Origin: Halobacteriovorax sp. GB3
GTDB taxonomy: Bacteria; Bdellovibrionota; Bacteriovoracia; Bacteriovoracales; Bacteriovoracaceae
Reading direction: 5' to 3'
NCBI RefSeq assembly: GCF_028649655.1
Contig: NZ_JAQSLN010000003.1
Location: forward strand, 248,001 to 312,000
DNA length: 64,000 nucleotides
Part shown: in pieces, positions 17,018-25,625 of the stretch
Numbering within the stretch: the first letter of the stretch is position 1
Layout: the number at the start of each line of letters is the position of its first letter
Program-made: the position numbers and the translations under genes
The notes under the pieces: generated by a model
Databases searched by the model: none
Seen by the model: only the letters and a program-made list of their open reading frames with translations
Told to the model about the DNA's origin: nothing

Positions 17018-18499
17018 ATGACCAAAAGACATGGAGTTCTTCTCGTTTTACTACTAACCCTCTTCTCTTGTGGAAAAAAGGACCACACGGAAAACTCGGC
17101 AAAACTAATGAATTCAAGCATCATTATTGGAAGCTTGGATTGGAAAGAAGTGACGACCCTCTTAGAGACAGATATTAAAAGAGTAAAGTCAAAGGCCGTG
17201 GCCACAATCGATCTGCCCGCTATGGGTTCACGTTGTACAGGTTTTCTTATTAGTGAAGATCTCCTTATGACAAATCATCACTGCATTCCAACACCGGCCC
17301 ACGCAAGTGGTGTAACGGCAACATTTAATCGCTTACACGGCGTTTCTGCAACAGAGTACATCCCCTATGATTGTTCTGAATTTGTTCTTAACAATCAGGC
17401 ATTGGATTTTGCAATTCTTCGCTGTACGAGTTCACCTGGTCTTGAATACAACACAGTAGAGTTAGCAACACAAGAAGTCTCTGTTGGAGAGCCAATCTAT
17501 GTCGTTCAACAAAATTGCGATTACTACAATCAACGCTCTTGTAACTGGACAAAGAAATTTAGCGAAGGACAAATCACAGAAGTTGCATCGATCTACGCCC
17601 ACAATGCCGACACACTTGGAGGAAGCTCAGGAAGCCCTGTTCTAAGTCAAAATTCAAATACTGTTGTCTCAATTCATAATGCAGGATCAGGTAATAATGG
17701 TATGGGTCGAGGCTTTATGAACTACAGTGTGCCAATGAGCAAAATCACAAGTTTTCTTCAAAGCGCACACCCAGATATATATGCACAGATAATAAGTGAT
17801 GATGCAGATACTGATCCCAGGCCAAGTGAACCAACAGATCCAAGCGATCAAAGCAACACATCAATGAGTAGTGCTCTTGTTCTTACCAAAGAAAGAGAAA
17901 CTCATTCAATGAGTATCAACTCGAGTGGAGAAAAACGCTACTTCAAAATGATTATTACTGGGCCAACACCCCTGGAGGCCACTCTTTCATTCACTCATTC
18001 CCAAGGTGATCTCGACTTGGCCCTCGTTAGTGAAAGTGGCGAGAAGATTAAGGTTTCACAAGGAACAAAAGATAGTGAATCAATTTCAAATGAACTCGAA
18101 GCTGGGACATACTTCTTAGTTGTCTACGGCTACTCTAGTGCAACTGGAAAATTTAGCTTAACAACAAAAGTTGAAACTCAAAATCCGACAAGTAACGACA
18201 CGATGGAAAGCGCTAAAAAAATAAAATCTCCATCTATAACAAGCGCGAGCATAGAATCAGGAGTTGATCTCTACTACAAAGTTGATATAGGGATTAGTGC
18301 CAATGCTACTTTAGAATTTGTTCATGCCAATGGCGACTTAGATCTCTTCGCGCTTGATGCAGCAGGAAATGTGGTAAGAAAAAGTGAGGGAATTAAAAAT
18401 ACAGAGTCTATTACCCTTACGCGCTCATCTAATATTCGCTACCTCGTCGTCAAAGGATACAACGGAGCAGCAGGTGATTTCAAGCTATCATTAAATTAA
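17018..18499 (+). CDS. Trypsin-like serine protease lipoprotein with two PPC domains
   Basis: Envelope-anchored S1-type protease of 493 residues. The signal ends in lipobox LFSC (C18). The catalytic domain (about 50-260) has H88 in TNHHC, D130 in ALDFAIL and S204 in GGSSGSP; cysteines flank the pocket as in bacterial trypsin-like enzymes. After an Asp/Ser/Pro-rich linker (about 262-285) come two copies of a roughly 100-residue beta domain with GDLDLAL and GDLDLFA motifs, matching bacterial pre-peptidase C-terminal (PPC) domains, which bind or present substrate and are often removed on maturation. Expected outside or in the periplasm. Monocistronic, followed by a terminator. Confidence 0.87.
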   Translation: MTKRHGVLLVLLLTLFSCGKKDHTENSAKLMNSSIIIGSLDWKEVTTLLETDIKRVKSKAVATIDLPAMGSRCTGFLISEDLLMTNHHCIPTPAHASGVTATFNRLHGVSATEYIPYDCSEFVLNNQALDFAILRCTSSPGLEYNTVELATQEVSVGEPIYVVQQNCDYYNQRSCNWTKKFSEGQITEVASIYAHNADTLGGSSGSPVLSQNSNTVVSIHNAGSGNNGMGRGFMNYSVPMSKITSFLQSAHPDIYAQIISDDADTDPRPSEPTDPSDQSNTSMSSALVLTKERETHSMSINSSGEKRYFKMIITGPTPLEATLSFTHSQGDLDLALVSESGEKIKVSQGTKDSESISNELEAGTYFLVVYGYSSATGKFSLTTKVETQNPTSNDTMESAKKIKSPSITSASIESGVDLYYKVDIGISANATLEFVHANGDLDLFALDAAGNVVRKSEGIKNTESITLTRSSNIRYLVVKGYNGAAGDFKLSLN

Positions 18500-18500
18500 A

Positions 18501-18525
18501 AAAAGGCTCCCAATGGGAGCCTTTT
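18501..18525. terminator. Bidirectional terminator
   Basis: AAAAGGCTCCC / GGGAGCCTTTT with a two-base loop, symmetrical A and T tracts. It serves the protease gene on the plus strand and the small membrane protein gene on the minus strand. Confidence 0.9.
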
Positions 18526-18711
18526 CTAATCTTTGATGACAGTATATTCAGCTTCAAAAACATCCGACTGATTAGCATTCTTATAACCATTCTTTGGCCC
18601 AGGTGTCGTTTTTTCAAAAGTTTTAGACAGGAGATAATAGCGAACACCATAACGGATGAGACGATAGATACAATAGAAAATAACAAACTTTACAAGACCT
18701 GCAAGAAACAT
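18526..18711 (-). CDS. Small membrane protein, unknown function
   Basis: 61 residues: one hydrophobic N-terminal segment (about residues 3-20), a basic stretch, then a soluble tail ending DVFEAEYTVIKD. The tail resembles the ends of small DUF4834-type membrane proteins, but I cannot confirm this by eye. A very good ribosome site (AAGGAG six bases before the ATG) and a terminator at the end support a real gene. It lies 50 bases downstream of the FAD oxygenase gene and may be the last, weakly linked member of that operon. Confidence 0.65.
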   Translation of the reverse strand: MFLAGLVKFVIFYCIYRLIRYGVRYYLLSKTFEKTTPGPKNGYKNANQSDVFEAEYTVIKD

Positions 18712-18761
18712 AAATTCTCCTTGGAAGGAGATTACTTGATTTCCTACTTTTCGGCAAACCT

Positions 18762-19850
18762 TTAGGAAAATTGACGCTTCAAATAAGTATAAAACATCGA
18801 AATCTTTGAGAAAAAGAGTTCGCCAAGAAGACTTGTGCGAGAATAATTAGAAGAGAAAAAGAGCATAAACTCACAGCCTAACCTATAAATAAAAATGTTT
18901 AATGAGCTTAAAAAAAGATAGCTTAAAAGACTTCTTGAGCCAGTTAAATGACTTGCAAGAGAGCGCGCCTGAGAGAGACCTAAACTAACGCCTTCACCAG
19001 TGATCCCATCTTTAAATTGACAAGCATCACCGACAAAGTAAACCCCCTCTTTTCTAAGGACAGGAGACCTGCTTAGAGGGCCAAGAACTTTGAAATCTAA
19101 GAGTGATCTTCTCGAGTTCAGACCTAGTCCTAGTCTCAAAAACTCATGTTCAAATAATTGATAGAGTGATTCTTTATTCTTTAAAAATTCTTTGTGATTC
19201 GCATTTTCTTGATGCCAAAGAAAACAGAATTCAACTTGATCCTTCGATACAGGAGTTAAATAACATTCAATCTGCTCATGATAAAACACGTGAACCCGCC
19301 CTAGTTCTTTTTCAACGACAAAATGCTCTCTTGCACCAAATCGCTTTAAAGATGATTTATTCAAAACCCCAAGTAGGCGTCTCATACTTGAATTAATTCC
19401 ATCGGCAGCGATAAGTTGATGATAAGTAATCTCTCTTATCCTCTGATCTTGACTAATTTTTATTTTCTTAGAATGTAGATCAACACTTCTTACAAGTGAG
19501 GATTCAAGAAGTGTCACTCCCATTAATCTTGCTTTTAAGTACAATTCATTTGAAAGATCACTTCTTTTAATTCCCCTAAATTTTGATCCGGCCTTTAAAA
19601 GAAAATCTCTTTCTTTAAAATGAATTTGTATTCCTTCAAGACTAAGACCAAGATTTTTTATTCCAACTTCCTCTAAACACGAAACACCTTTTGGAAGAAG
19701 TCCTTGGCCACAAACTTTATCCTTTGGCCATGAGCTCTTCTCGATGACACAGACACTTTGGTTGGGAGACAAAGTCTTTATATAAATTGAAAGATAAAGC
19801 CCAACAGGACCCCCTCCAACAATGACAATCAAATTAGGATCGCTTGTCAT
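18762..19850 (-). CDS. FAD-dependent oxidoreductase / monooxygenase (geranylgeranyl-reductase-like group)
   Basis: 362 residues with the flavoprotein aromatic hydroxylase layout: dinucleotide-binding VIVGGGPVGLYL at the N-terminus (about 9-20), IEKSSWPKDKVCGQGLLPKG (a C-G-x-G block like those of geranylgeranyl reductases and related oxygenases), LIAADGINSSMRRLLG (the DG motif) in the middle and YFVGDACQFKDGITGEGV (second FAD motif, GD) near residue 270. In this operon, with a type III polyketide synthase and an ICMT-family methyltransferase, its best guess is hydroxylation of a phenolic lipid, as for SrsC in Streptomyces. Overlaps the FAAL gene by 17 bases, so co-translated. Reduction of an isoprenoid chain is an alternative. 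Confidence 0.8.
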   Translation of the reverse strand: MTSDPNLIVIVGGGPVGLYLSIYIKTLSPNQSVCVIEKSSWPKDKVCGQGLLPKGVSCLEEVGIKNLGLSLEGIQIHFKERDFLLKAGSKFRGIKRSDLSNELYLKARLMGVTLLESSLVRSVDLHSKKIKISQDQRIREITYHQLIAADGINSSMRRLLGVLNKSSLKRFGAREHFVVEKELGRVHVFYHEQIECYLTPVSKDQVEFCFLWHQENANHKEFLKNKESLYQLFEHEFLRLGLGLNSRRSLLDFKVLGPLSRSPVLRKEGVYFVGDACQFKDGITGEGVSLGLSQARSLASHLTGSRSLLSYLFLSSLNIFIYRLGCEFMLFFSSNYSRTSLLGELFFSKISMFYTYLKRQFS

Positions 19851-21564
19851 AGGCCATCTTCTTTTTTAATGGATAAAATACAAAGAGTTTAAAAAGGGCA
19901 ATATACTTAGAAAAGAAATCTACAACGGGCCCTCCTTCTAACGATAAATACTTTCCACTCTCATAAAGCTCCTTGGCCTTTACACGCATAAGCTTGCCTG
20001 AACTTGTACGAGGAAGAGAAGATTTTTTAAAGACGTGAATTTCACTAACTGTCAGTGCCACTTCTTTTAGAACATCTTTTTTTATTTCATTTTTTAAGTT
20101 CGAAAGACCCTTGTCACTCATGGAATGAGCTTGTTCTAGAAAGACAATAATTTCTTCGCTGTCTTTTTGATTCTTTGTTGAGCTGAAGGCCATCACAGTT
20201 CCTTCACGAACACCAGGAATCTTCGAAGCTACTTGCTCGATTTCTACAGGATCTATATTGCGACCGTTAATAATGAGGACTTCTTTTTTCCTCCCTAAAA
20301 TAAAGAGTTCTCCCTCATAGAGAAGGCCAAAGTCACCTGTTCTAATTCTCCCAAACGAGTCGCGCTTTACATTTGCACACATTGAACTTCCAAAAAAGGC
20401 CACCTCGCCAACATGAGCTTCACCAAGAGACTCTCCACAATCATCTAAGATCTCTATTTGAGTTCCTTCCACCGGAAATCCAACACTAAATAGCTCTCGT
20501 CCATGATCAGTAGCGATGGCGATTTTATCAACTTTAAGGGCGGCCTCATCAAAGTACTTTGCTTTGGCTACAGAGCTTGCCTTAGAAAATGTCGCAGCAA
20601 GAGTATTTTCGGCAAGTCCATAAACGGGAGTAAAGGCGAGCTCACTCAGTCCGTATGGAGAAAAAAAACGATAAAACTTAGAATAGGTTTCATTGCTTAT
20701 ATGCTCGGCCCCACACATGAGAACGCGAAGGCTAGACAGGTCGACTCCCTCATAATCACTTTCTTTAAATCGTTTTGAAAGAAGACCAAGCGAAAAATTA
20801 GGCGCCACACTGACAGTGGCCTTCATTTTAGAGATGGCCTTAAACCAAAGTGAGGGGCAGGCCAAAAACTGAGAAGGTTCAATAAGTGTGAGAGAAGCCT
20901 TTGCATAGATGGCACAAAGAAAACCACCAACAAGGCCCATATCATGGTACAAAGGGAGCCAACTCACGCAACTCTCGCTCGTTCCTTCCTTAATATTAAG
21001 CGCTTTAATAATGGCCTTAATATTGGCATAAAGAGCAGAAAATGGAATTTCAATTGGTCTAGGACTTCCGGTTGAGCCAGAAGAGAATTGAATAAAGGCG
21101 ATTTCCTTATCATTAATTTCAATTTCTTTAAGAGAAAAAGAGCTAGGATAAGATTCAAACGAATCAATCTCTTTTAAAGACACTGAAAAATGCTCAATAG
21201 GCAATGAATTACCCGTCATTTTTAAAATATCGTGCAAGATGAGAAAACGGGCGTCTACTTCTTTCAAACAGTGCTTCGTTTTTTCTAGCCAAAAATCAAT
21301 TTTTCCTAGCCTAATAGGAGGATAAAGAAAAGTTGGAGTGGCGCCGATCTTCCAAAGAGCAAAGAAAGTCGCAACAAGTTCTAGACTAGTTGGGAACATC
21401 AAAGCGACAACATCACCTTTTTTAATTCCCCTATTTTTAAAATCTGTCTCCAAGTAATGAATCGACTGAATAAGACTAGAATAAGAGTAGGAATTGACGC
21501 CTTTTTTAGAATAAAAGTGAATTTTTCGCTCATTGTCTTTATGCCAATTTAGTATAGAGAACAT
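19834..21564 (-). CDS. Fatty acyl-AMP ligase (FAAL)
   Basis: Adenylates a fatty acid and passes it to a carrier protein instead of CoA. 576 residues. Adenylate-forming motif FSSGSTGSPRP at 160-170, then SWLPLYHDMGLVGG (201-214), a sequence characteristic of FAAL rather than fatty acyl-CoA ligases, YGLAENTLAATFS, RTGDFG and LGRKKEVLIINGRN. The FAAL-specific insertion is not something I can score by eye. The next gene upstream (12 bases) is a stand-alone ACP, the obvious acceptor. It probably primes the type III polyketide synthase of the same operon with a long acyl chain. Overlap with the FAD oxygenase gene supports one transcript. Confidence 0.88.
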   Translation of the reverse strand: MFSILNWHKDNERKIHFYSKKGVNSYSYSSLIQSIHYLETDFKNRGIKKGDVVALMFPTSLELVATFFALWKIGATPTFLYPPIRLGKIDFWLEKTKHCLKEVDARFLILHDILKMTGNSLPIEHFSVSLKEIDSFESYPSSFSLKEIEINDKEIAFIQFSSGSTGSPRPIEIPFSALYANIKAIIKALNIKEGTSESCVSWLPLYHDMGLVGGFLCAIYAKASLTLIEPSQFLACPSLWFKAISKMKATVSVAPNFSLGLLSKRFKESDYEGVDLSSLRVLMCGAEHISNETYSKFYRFFSPYGLSELAFTPVYGLAENTLAATFSKASSVAKAKYFDEAALKVDKIAIATDHGRELFSVGFPVEGTQIEILDDCGESLGEAHVGEVAFFGSSMCANVKRDSFGRIRTGDFGLLYEGELFILGRKKEVLIINGRNIDPVEIEQVASKIPGVREGTVMAFSSTKNQKDSEEIIVFLEQAHSMSDKGLSNLKNEIKKDVLKEVALTVSEIHVFKKSSLPRTSSGKLMRVKAKELYESGKYLSLEGGPVVDFFSKYIALFKLFVFYPLKKKMAYDKRS

Positions 21565-21575
21565 GACAGGCCCTT

Positions 21576-21815
21576 TTAAATCGATTTTTTTATTAAACTA
21601 ACAATATCTCCCACCGTTTGCGGTGGATCGAAGGTATCTTCAATTACCATTTGAAAGTGATTTTCTAGGGAGCTTAAAAGAGTGAGTTGATTAATCGAAT
21701 CTAAAAAAAGATCATCAATGAGTTTTGATTGCTTAGAAATCTCTAAACTGCTATCAACGAGACACTCGTTCTTTAAAATCTTTTCTACAATATTAAAAAT
21801 TTCAGTTTCGCTCAT
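21576..21815 (-). CDS. Stand-alone acyl carrier protein
   Basis: 79 residues, helical, with the phosphopantetheine site in LFLDSINQLTLLSSLENHF (S40). The residue after the Ser is Ile, not the Leu/Met of housekeeping AcpP, and the net acidic character is milder, so this is a specialised ACP. It sits between the ICMT-family gene (four-base overlap) and the FAAL gene, and very probably carries the activated fatty acid to the polyketide synthase. Confidence 0.85.
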   Translation of the reverse strand: MSETEIFNIVEKILKNECLVDSSLEISKQSKLIDDLFLDSINQLTLLSSLENHFQMVIEDTFDPPQTVGDIVSLIKKSI

Positions 21816-22366
21816 GAAGGATTTCCTTTTCCATTATAGAGACTTGCTCTTTCATAATATAATTTATTTTCCACACTGATTCTATGAAAGACAAAGAAGA
21901 GATTTAAAAGCGAAAAGACACCTGCAGTAAAATAGAGTTCAAAGGCCAGTGGAAGGGCAACAAACTCTAAAATGACACCTAAATAATTAGGATGGCGAAT
22001 AACTTTATAGACACCACTAGCAATGGGCATCGCCCCTTTCATATCGATTACCTTAGTACACCATCTCCCCTTTAATTCAGTAATGGCCAGATAGCGAAAG
22101 AGTTGACCAAGAAAAAAGAAAAAGATAAATGGTGCAAAAATAACGATATCGAATTGAACGACTTTCATATTGAATTCGACTAGAAGAGAAACAAACCAAA
22201 GGGTATGCAGGGCCATCATAAAAGGAATATCCTTTTTATAAATCACCTCCCCTCCACTTGCGATCATCGATTTCTCATTTTTCTTTGATAAACGTAATTC
22301 AAATAATCTTTGAATCACTGTGGCAAGGAAGATGACATAAAATAGAACGATCATGAATCTCTCCAA
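21812..22366 (-). CDS. ICMT-family membrane methyltransferase
   Basis: 184 residues with four to five membrane segments. The C-terminal SAM-binding block GVYKVIRHPNYLGVILEFVA with a later E-N-K (SVENKLYYERA) is the isoprenylcysteine carboxyl methyltransferase / phospholipid methyltransferase pattern (RHPxYxG ... E). Bacterial members next to type III polyketide synthases O-methylate phenolic lipids (SrsB in Streptomyces griseus). It overlaps the polyketide synthase gene by 16 bases and the ACP gene by four, tying all three together. The product would be an alkylresorcinol methyl ether or similar; that is inference. Confidence 0.85.
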   Translation of the reverse strand: MERFMIVLFYVIFLATVIQRLFELRLSKKNEKSMIASGGEVIYKKDIPFMMALHTLWFVSLLVEFNMKVVQFDIVIFAPFIFFFFLGQLFRYLAITELKGRWCTKVIDMKGAMPIASGVYKVIRHPNYLGVILEFVALPLAFELYFTAGVFSLLNLFFVFHRISVENKLYYERASLYNGKGNPS

Positions 22367-23421
22367 ATAAAATGAGACAGCTCAACACAAAAGGCCGGCC
22401 CCATAGCAAGAGCAAGACAGTCTTCTCCATCATTTTTAACTGAGCGAGAAAAGAATTCTTTAAGAACAAATAAAACGGAAACAGAACTAAGATTGCCATA
22501 TTCTTTTAATGTTTCATAACTCAGGCACAAAGCTTCCTGAGAAAGTCCCAGTCCCTCAACAAGTGCCCCAAGAACCTTTGGACCTCCAGGGTGAGCAATA
22601 TAGTGGCGAATCTGATCCTTTGAAAGATTTTGATCAATTAAAAACTCATTTACCACAGGAGGGACCATTTCTTTAGAGATCGTAGGAACATCACTACTTA
22701 AAACAACTTTCATTCCTGAGTTTACAAAGTCCCATCCCATCACTCTTTCAGTATCAGAAAAGACCTCACTTCTCGATCCTTGGTAATCAAGCCCTGGGCG
22801 ATTTGCCAGAGGGTGTTCGTCACCGACAACTAAAACACAAGCGAGTCCATCTCCAAAGAGACCACTTGAAATGATATTGGCCATACTCAAGTCTTCTTTT
22901 TGCATTGTTAAACTGCAAAACTCGATTGAAAGAAAAAGGGCCGCACTCTTAGGTGATCCTTTTAAGAAATCACATACTCTGTTTAAACCAGCTATTCCCG
23001 CCAAACAACCTAATCCAAAGATTGGTAGACGAATCGTACTTCTTTTTAGACCAATCTCATTTATGATGATTGATTCAATCGAAGGAACACTTAATCCCGT
23101 TACACTATTGCTACAAAAGAGATCGATAGAATCAGTATCAACGCCAGAATTTTCAATGAGCTTAGTAACAAGTTTTGGTGCAAGCCTTCTAGCAGCTTCT
23201 TGCCAAGCATTGTTCTTATCTTCAAAAGTATCGAGAGTTTTATATCTTGATAGTTCAACAGGAAAATAGCGCTTTCCCACACTAGTATTTTCAAAGATCT
23301 TTTCAATCCGATCGAGATTAAAATACTTCTCTTTCCAAAGATCTTTTAAAACATCGAAGACTTCTTTTTGATCGTATTCGTGTTCACTTAAAAGAGTTTC
23401 CACATGGATTATTTTTGGCAT
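22351..23421 (-). CDS. Type III polyketide synthase
   Basis: Chalcone/stilbene-synthase-fold enzyme, 356 residues, normal for the family. The catalytic triad is visible: C139 in FGLGCLAGIAGL, H277 in YIAHPGGPKVL and N310 in YGNLSSVSVLFVL. The C-terminal AMGPAFCVEL corresponds to the family's GFGPG loop. It would extend a fatty acyl starter with malonyl-CoA and cyclise to an alkylresorcinol or alkylpyrone. It lies nine bases after a YceI gene and overlaps the ICMT-family gene. A methyltransferase, FAD oxygenase, ACP and FAAL follow on the same strand. The ring type cannot be decided from sequence. Confidence 0.92.
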   Translation of the reverse strand: MPKIIHVETLLSEHEYDQKEVFDVLKDLWKEKYFNLDRIEKIFENTSVGKRYFPVELSRYKTLDTFEDKNNAWQEAARRLAPKLVTKLIENSGVDTDSIDLFCSNSVTGLSVPSIESIIINEIGLKRSTIRLPIFGLGCLAGIAGLNRVCDFLKGSPKSAALFLSIEFCSLTMQKEDLSMANIISSGLFGDGLACVLVVGDEHPLANRPGLDYQGSRSEVFSDTERVMGWDFVNSGMKVVLSSDVPTISKEMVPPVVNEFLIDQNLSKDQIRHYIAHPGGPKVLGALVEGLGLSQEALCLSYETLKEYGNLSSVSVLFVLKEFFSRSVKNDGEDCLALAMGPAFCVELSHFIWRDS

Positions 23422-23430
23422 AATTTCCTC

Positions 23431-24012
23431 TTAATGTTGAAAGTGAAATCTAATTGTAATTTCATCAGAAAGTTTAGCTACGGCAATACTAGGGTCTGGA
23501 ATGGAAAGTTCTTTTAAGCTAAAGAGTCCCGATCCAGAAATTTCATAACGTCCTTTTTCAAGTTCATTTATTTTAAGAGTCAATTTAACTCTTTTTGACT
23601 CTCCCCTTATGTTGAGAGTCCCCTCAACTATGTGCTCTTTCCCATTAAAAAGAACCTCATCCGTGATAACAAGACTAATCGTTGGATGATCTTTTTTTGC
23701 CAGACAAAAGTTATGCAATTTTTCATCGCGACTTTCACTATTAGTGTCCATCATCTCGACGGGAAATTCAACTTTCATATTCTTAGAAGAAATTAGATCT
23801 CCCCTTTTTGAAATGACTGCCTCAGTGTTAAATTTTTTAACATGACCGATAACCTTATCAGACCAAAGACCTATTTTAGTTGAGACGACTTGAAACTCTA
23901 GAAAATTAGAACTCTCTTTCGCCTTTTCAAAATCTTTGAATTCATATTCTTTCGCACTCGTCCCTAGACAAAGGAGAACAATCCCAAATGACAAGAAAAT
24001 TATATTTTTCAT
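23431..24012 (-). CDS. YceI-family periplasmic lipid-binding protein
   Basis: 193 residues with a signal peptide (MKNIIFLSFGIVLLCLGTSA). The mature part has YceI features: F-x-V-x-x-T/S start (LEFQVVSTKIG), alternating beta strands, a D/E-rich SRDEKLHNF helix region, the VEGTLNIRGESKRVKLTL strand pair and a late SGSGLFSLKELSIPDPS segment. YceI proteins form a lipocalin-like barrel that holds polyisoprenoid or fatty compounds. Being inside the phenolic-lipid operon, it may carry the product or a quinone across the periplasm. The start is ATG 24012 with AGAGGAG upstream; the longer frame to 24033 is unlikely. Four-base overlap with the preceding methyltransferase gene. Confidence 0.87.
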   Translation of the reverse strand: MKNIIFLSFGIVLLCLGTSAKEYEFKDFEKAKESSNFLEFQVVSTKIGLWSDKVIGHVKKFNTEAVISKRGDLISSKNMKVEFPVEMMDTNSESRDEKLHNFCLAKKDHPTISLVITDEVLFNGKEHIVEGTLNIRGESKRVKLTLKINELEKGRYEISGSGLFSLKELSIPDPSIAVAKLSDEITIRFHFQH

Positions 24013-24806
24013 AAACGCTCCTCTACCTTCCATTTTAAAGGAAAGACTTTTGAAATTTCATTGTAAAAAGGAATCATCGAGACTTCTTTTTTGTATTCTT
24101 GAAAAAGTTTCGACTTTTGCAATCTCTTTTCTTTAAGAAGCATCCCTACATAAAGATAAACACTCCAATAAACGCTTAAAATTAATTGATCCAAGCTCAT
24201 TGAAGGTCTAATCCAAATCATTAGAAAAAATGATATCAAAATTGGATGTCTCATATAGCGATAAGGACCTTGAAAGGGCTTAATTTTTTCATAATTTTTC
24301 TTAAAGACGTAACTTGTCCACTGAGCGATACCAGCATGGTGAAAAAGTCCAGAAAAATGCAGTGATACACCCATAAAAAGCCAACTCAACAACATAAAGA
24401 AGATCACTATGACTTGGCCTGGGCCAAAGTGAAAATTCCAAACCATTGCTGAGCTCGAATTCCAAAAGAAATACATTAAAATAAGGGTACTCGTTGCATG
24501 AAAACTATAAACACTCATAAATATTTTAGCTGGAAAAATTTTAGCAACCCACTTTCTTGGCCCTTTCTCCAAGAGCAGGCTGTGGGGAAGAGTAAAGAGT
24601 GTCAAAAGAGACAGATTCACAATCCACTGTCTACTACTTAGAACACCTTGATTCATCCAAGGTAATAGTTGATTCAAAAAGAGAAAAAGACCTGCGATGG
24701 CAACGAAGTAGAAGGCCGTAACAAGGAGACCAAAAATAAAGATGAGAGCTCGCCCTGAAATGAGTGCACGCTTTTGATTTTTGCTCTTTTCTATTGTTTG
24801 ACTCAT
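24009..24806 (-). CDS. MddA/NnrU-like membrane methyltransferase
   Basis: 265 residues with about six membrane segments. After an N-terminal pair of segments it shows HSLLLEKGPRKW and PAKIFMSVYSFHATSTLIL, then GPYRYMRHPILISFF and a late K-E-K-R-L/Y-K-K-E tail, the order seen in NnrU and methanethiol S-methyltransferase (MddA) proteins of the ICMT superfamily. The start is ATG 24806 with GGAGAAA upstream; a longer frame to 24833 lacks one. First gene of the polyketide operon, so it may methylate an intermediate, giving two membrane methyltransferases in the pathway. Thiol methylation is an alternative. The substrate is not determinable here. Confidence 0.72.
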   Translation of the reverse strand: MSQTIEKSKNQKRALISGRALIFIFGLLVTAFYFVAIAGLFLFLNQLLPWMNQGVLSSRQWIVNLSLLTLFTLPHSLLLEKGPRKWVAKIFPAKIFMSVYSFHATSTLILMYFFWNSSSAMVWNFHFGPGQVIVIFFMLLSWLFMGVSLHFSGLFHHAGIAQWTSYVFKKNYEKIKPFQGPYRYMRHPILISFFLMIWIRPSMSLDQLILSVYWSVYLYVGMLLKEKRLQKSKLFQEYKKEVSMIPFYNEISKVFPLKWKVEERL

Positions 24807-24933
24807 GATTTTCTCCTTCACTAGAGATATCATCGCAAATAAAGATGAATTTTCGCTAATCCCAAGATGAAGATTTGATGAAATCTAAAAAACCTTATGT
24901 TTTCAAGGTGATATATAATGGTAAACTATCTTT

Positions 24934-25620
24934 ATGAAACTTTTAATTATTGAAGATCAGGAAAAATTGGCCCATTTTCTCATAAAAGGGCTCAAAGAAG
25001 AAGGCCACGTCGTTGAATATGCTCCCGATGGAGCGAAGGCCATTGAATTTACAAAAACCCATCAATTTGATGTGATTATCAGTGATATTATGATGCCCTA
25101 CATCGATGGTATGACATTTCTAAGCTCTCTTAGAAGTTATGATAAGAAAACGCCAGTTCTCTTTTTAACGGCAAAAGATGATATCGATAGCAAGTTGAAG
25201 GCCTTTAGAGAGGGAGGTGATGATTACCTAACCAAGCCCTTTGCCTTTGAAGAATTGCTGGTTCGTATCGAGGCCCTCGCTAGAAGATCGATTAACGATA
25301 TTAGTGAAAAAAGAGAAGAACAATACCTTGTTCACGATAATCTGAAAGTTAGTATTGATTCACATAAAGTCTATTTGAATGAAGAGATCATTGAATTAAC
25401 AAAAACTGAATTTGATTTACTCGTTTATTTACTTCAAAGAATTAACAAAGTCGTTACACGCTCTCAATTTCTTGAAAATGTAAAAGGCTACAATTTTGAT
25501 AGCGCCACCAATATTGTCGATGTTCATATAAAATCACTTCGTAAGAAGATTGATCAGGGAAGAGAGAACTCCCACATCAAAACGATTCGCGGCTTAGGCT
25601 ATATGATCGAGCAGGATTAA
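24934..25620 (+). CDS. OmpR-family response regulator
   Basis: 228 residues: receiver domain with acidic pair IIEDQ, phospho-acceptor D51 in ISDIMMPY, Thr in FLTAKD and K101 in LTKPFAF, then a winged-helix DNA-binding domain (about 130-226) ending KTIRGLGYMIEQD. It is divergent from the phenolic-lipid operon across about 127 bases and is followed six bases later by its probable partner kinase. The geometry makes the operon a natural target, but no binding site was identified. Confidence 0.92.
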   Translation: MKLLIIEDQEKLAHFLIKGLKEEGHVVEYAPDGAKAIEFTKTHQFDVIISDIMMPYIDGMTFLSSLRSYDKKTPVLFLTAKDDIDSKLKAFREGGDDYLTKPFAFEELLVRIEALARRSINDISEKREEQYLVHDNLKVSIDSHKVYLNEEIIELTKTEFDLLVYLLQRINKVVTRSQFLENVKGYNFDSATNIVDVHIKSLRKKIDQGRENSHIKTIRGLGYMIEQD

Positions 25621-25625
25621 TACTT

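Noticed and set aside
22871-23269. Plus-strand 132-codon frame inside the type III PKS gene
   Set aside because: Antisense shadow: the opposite strand encodes a complete PKS with catalytic residues.
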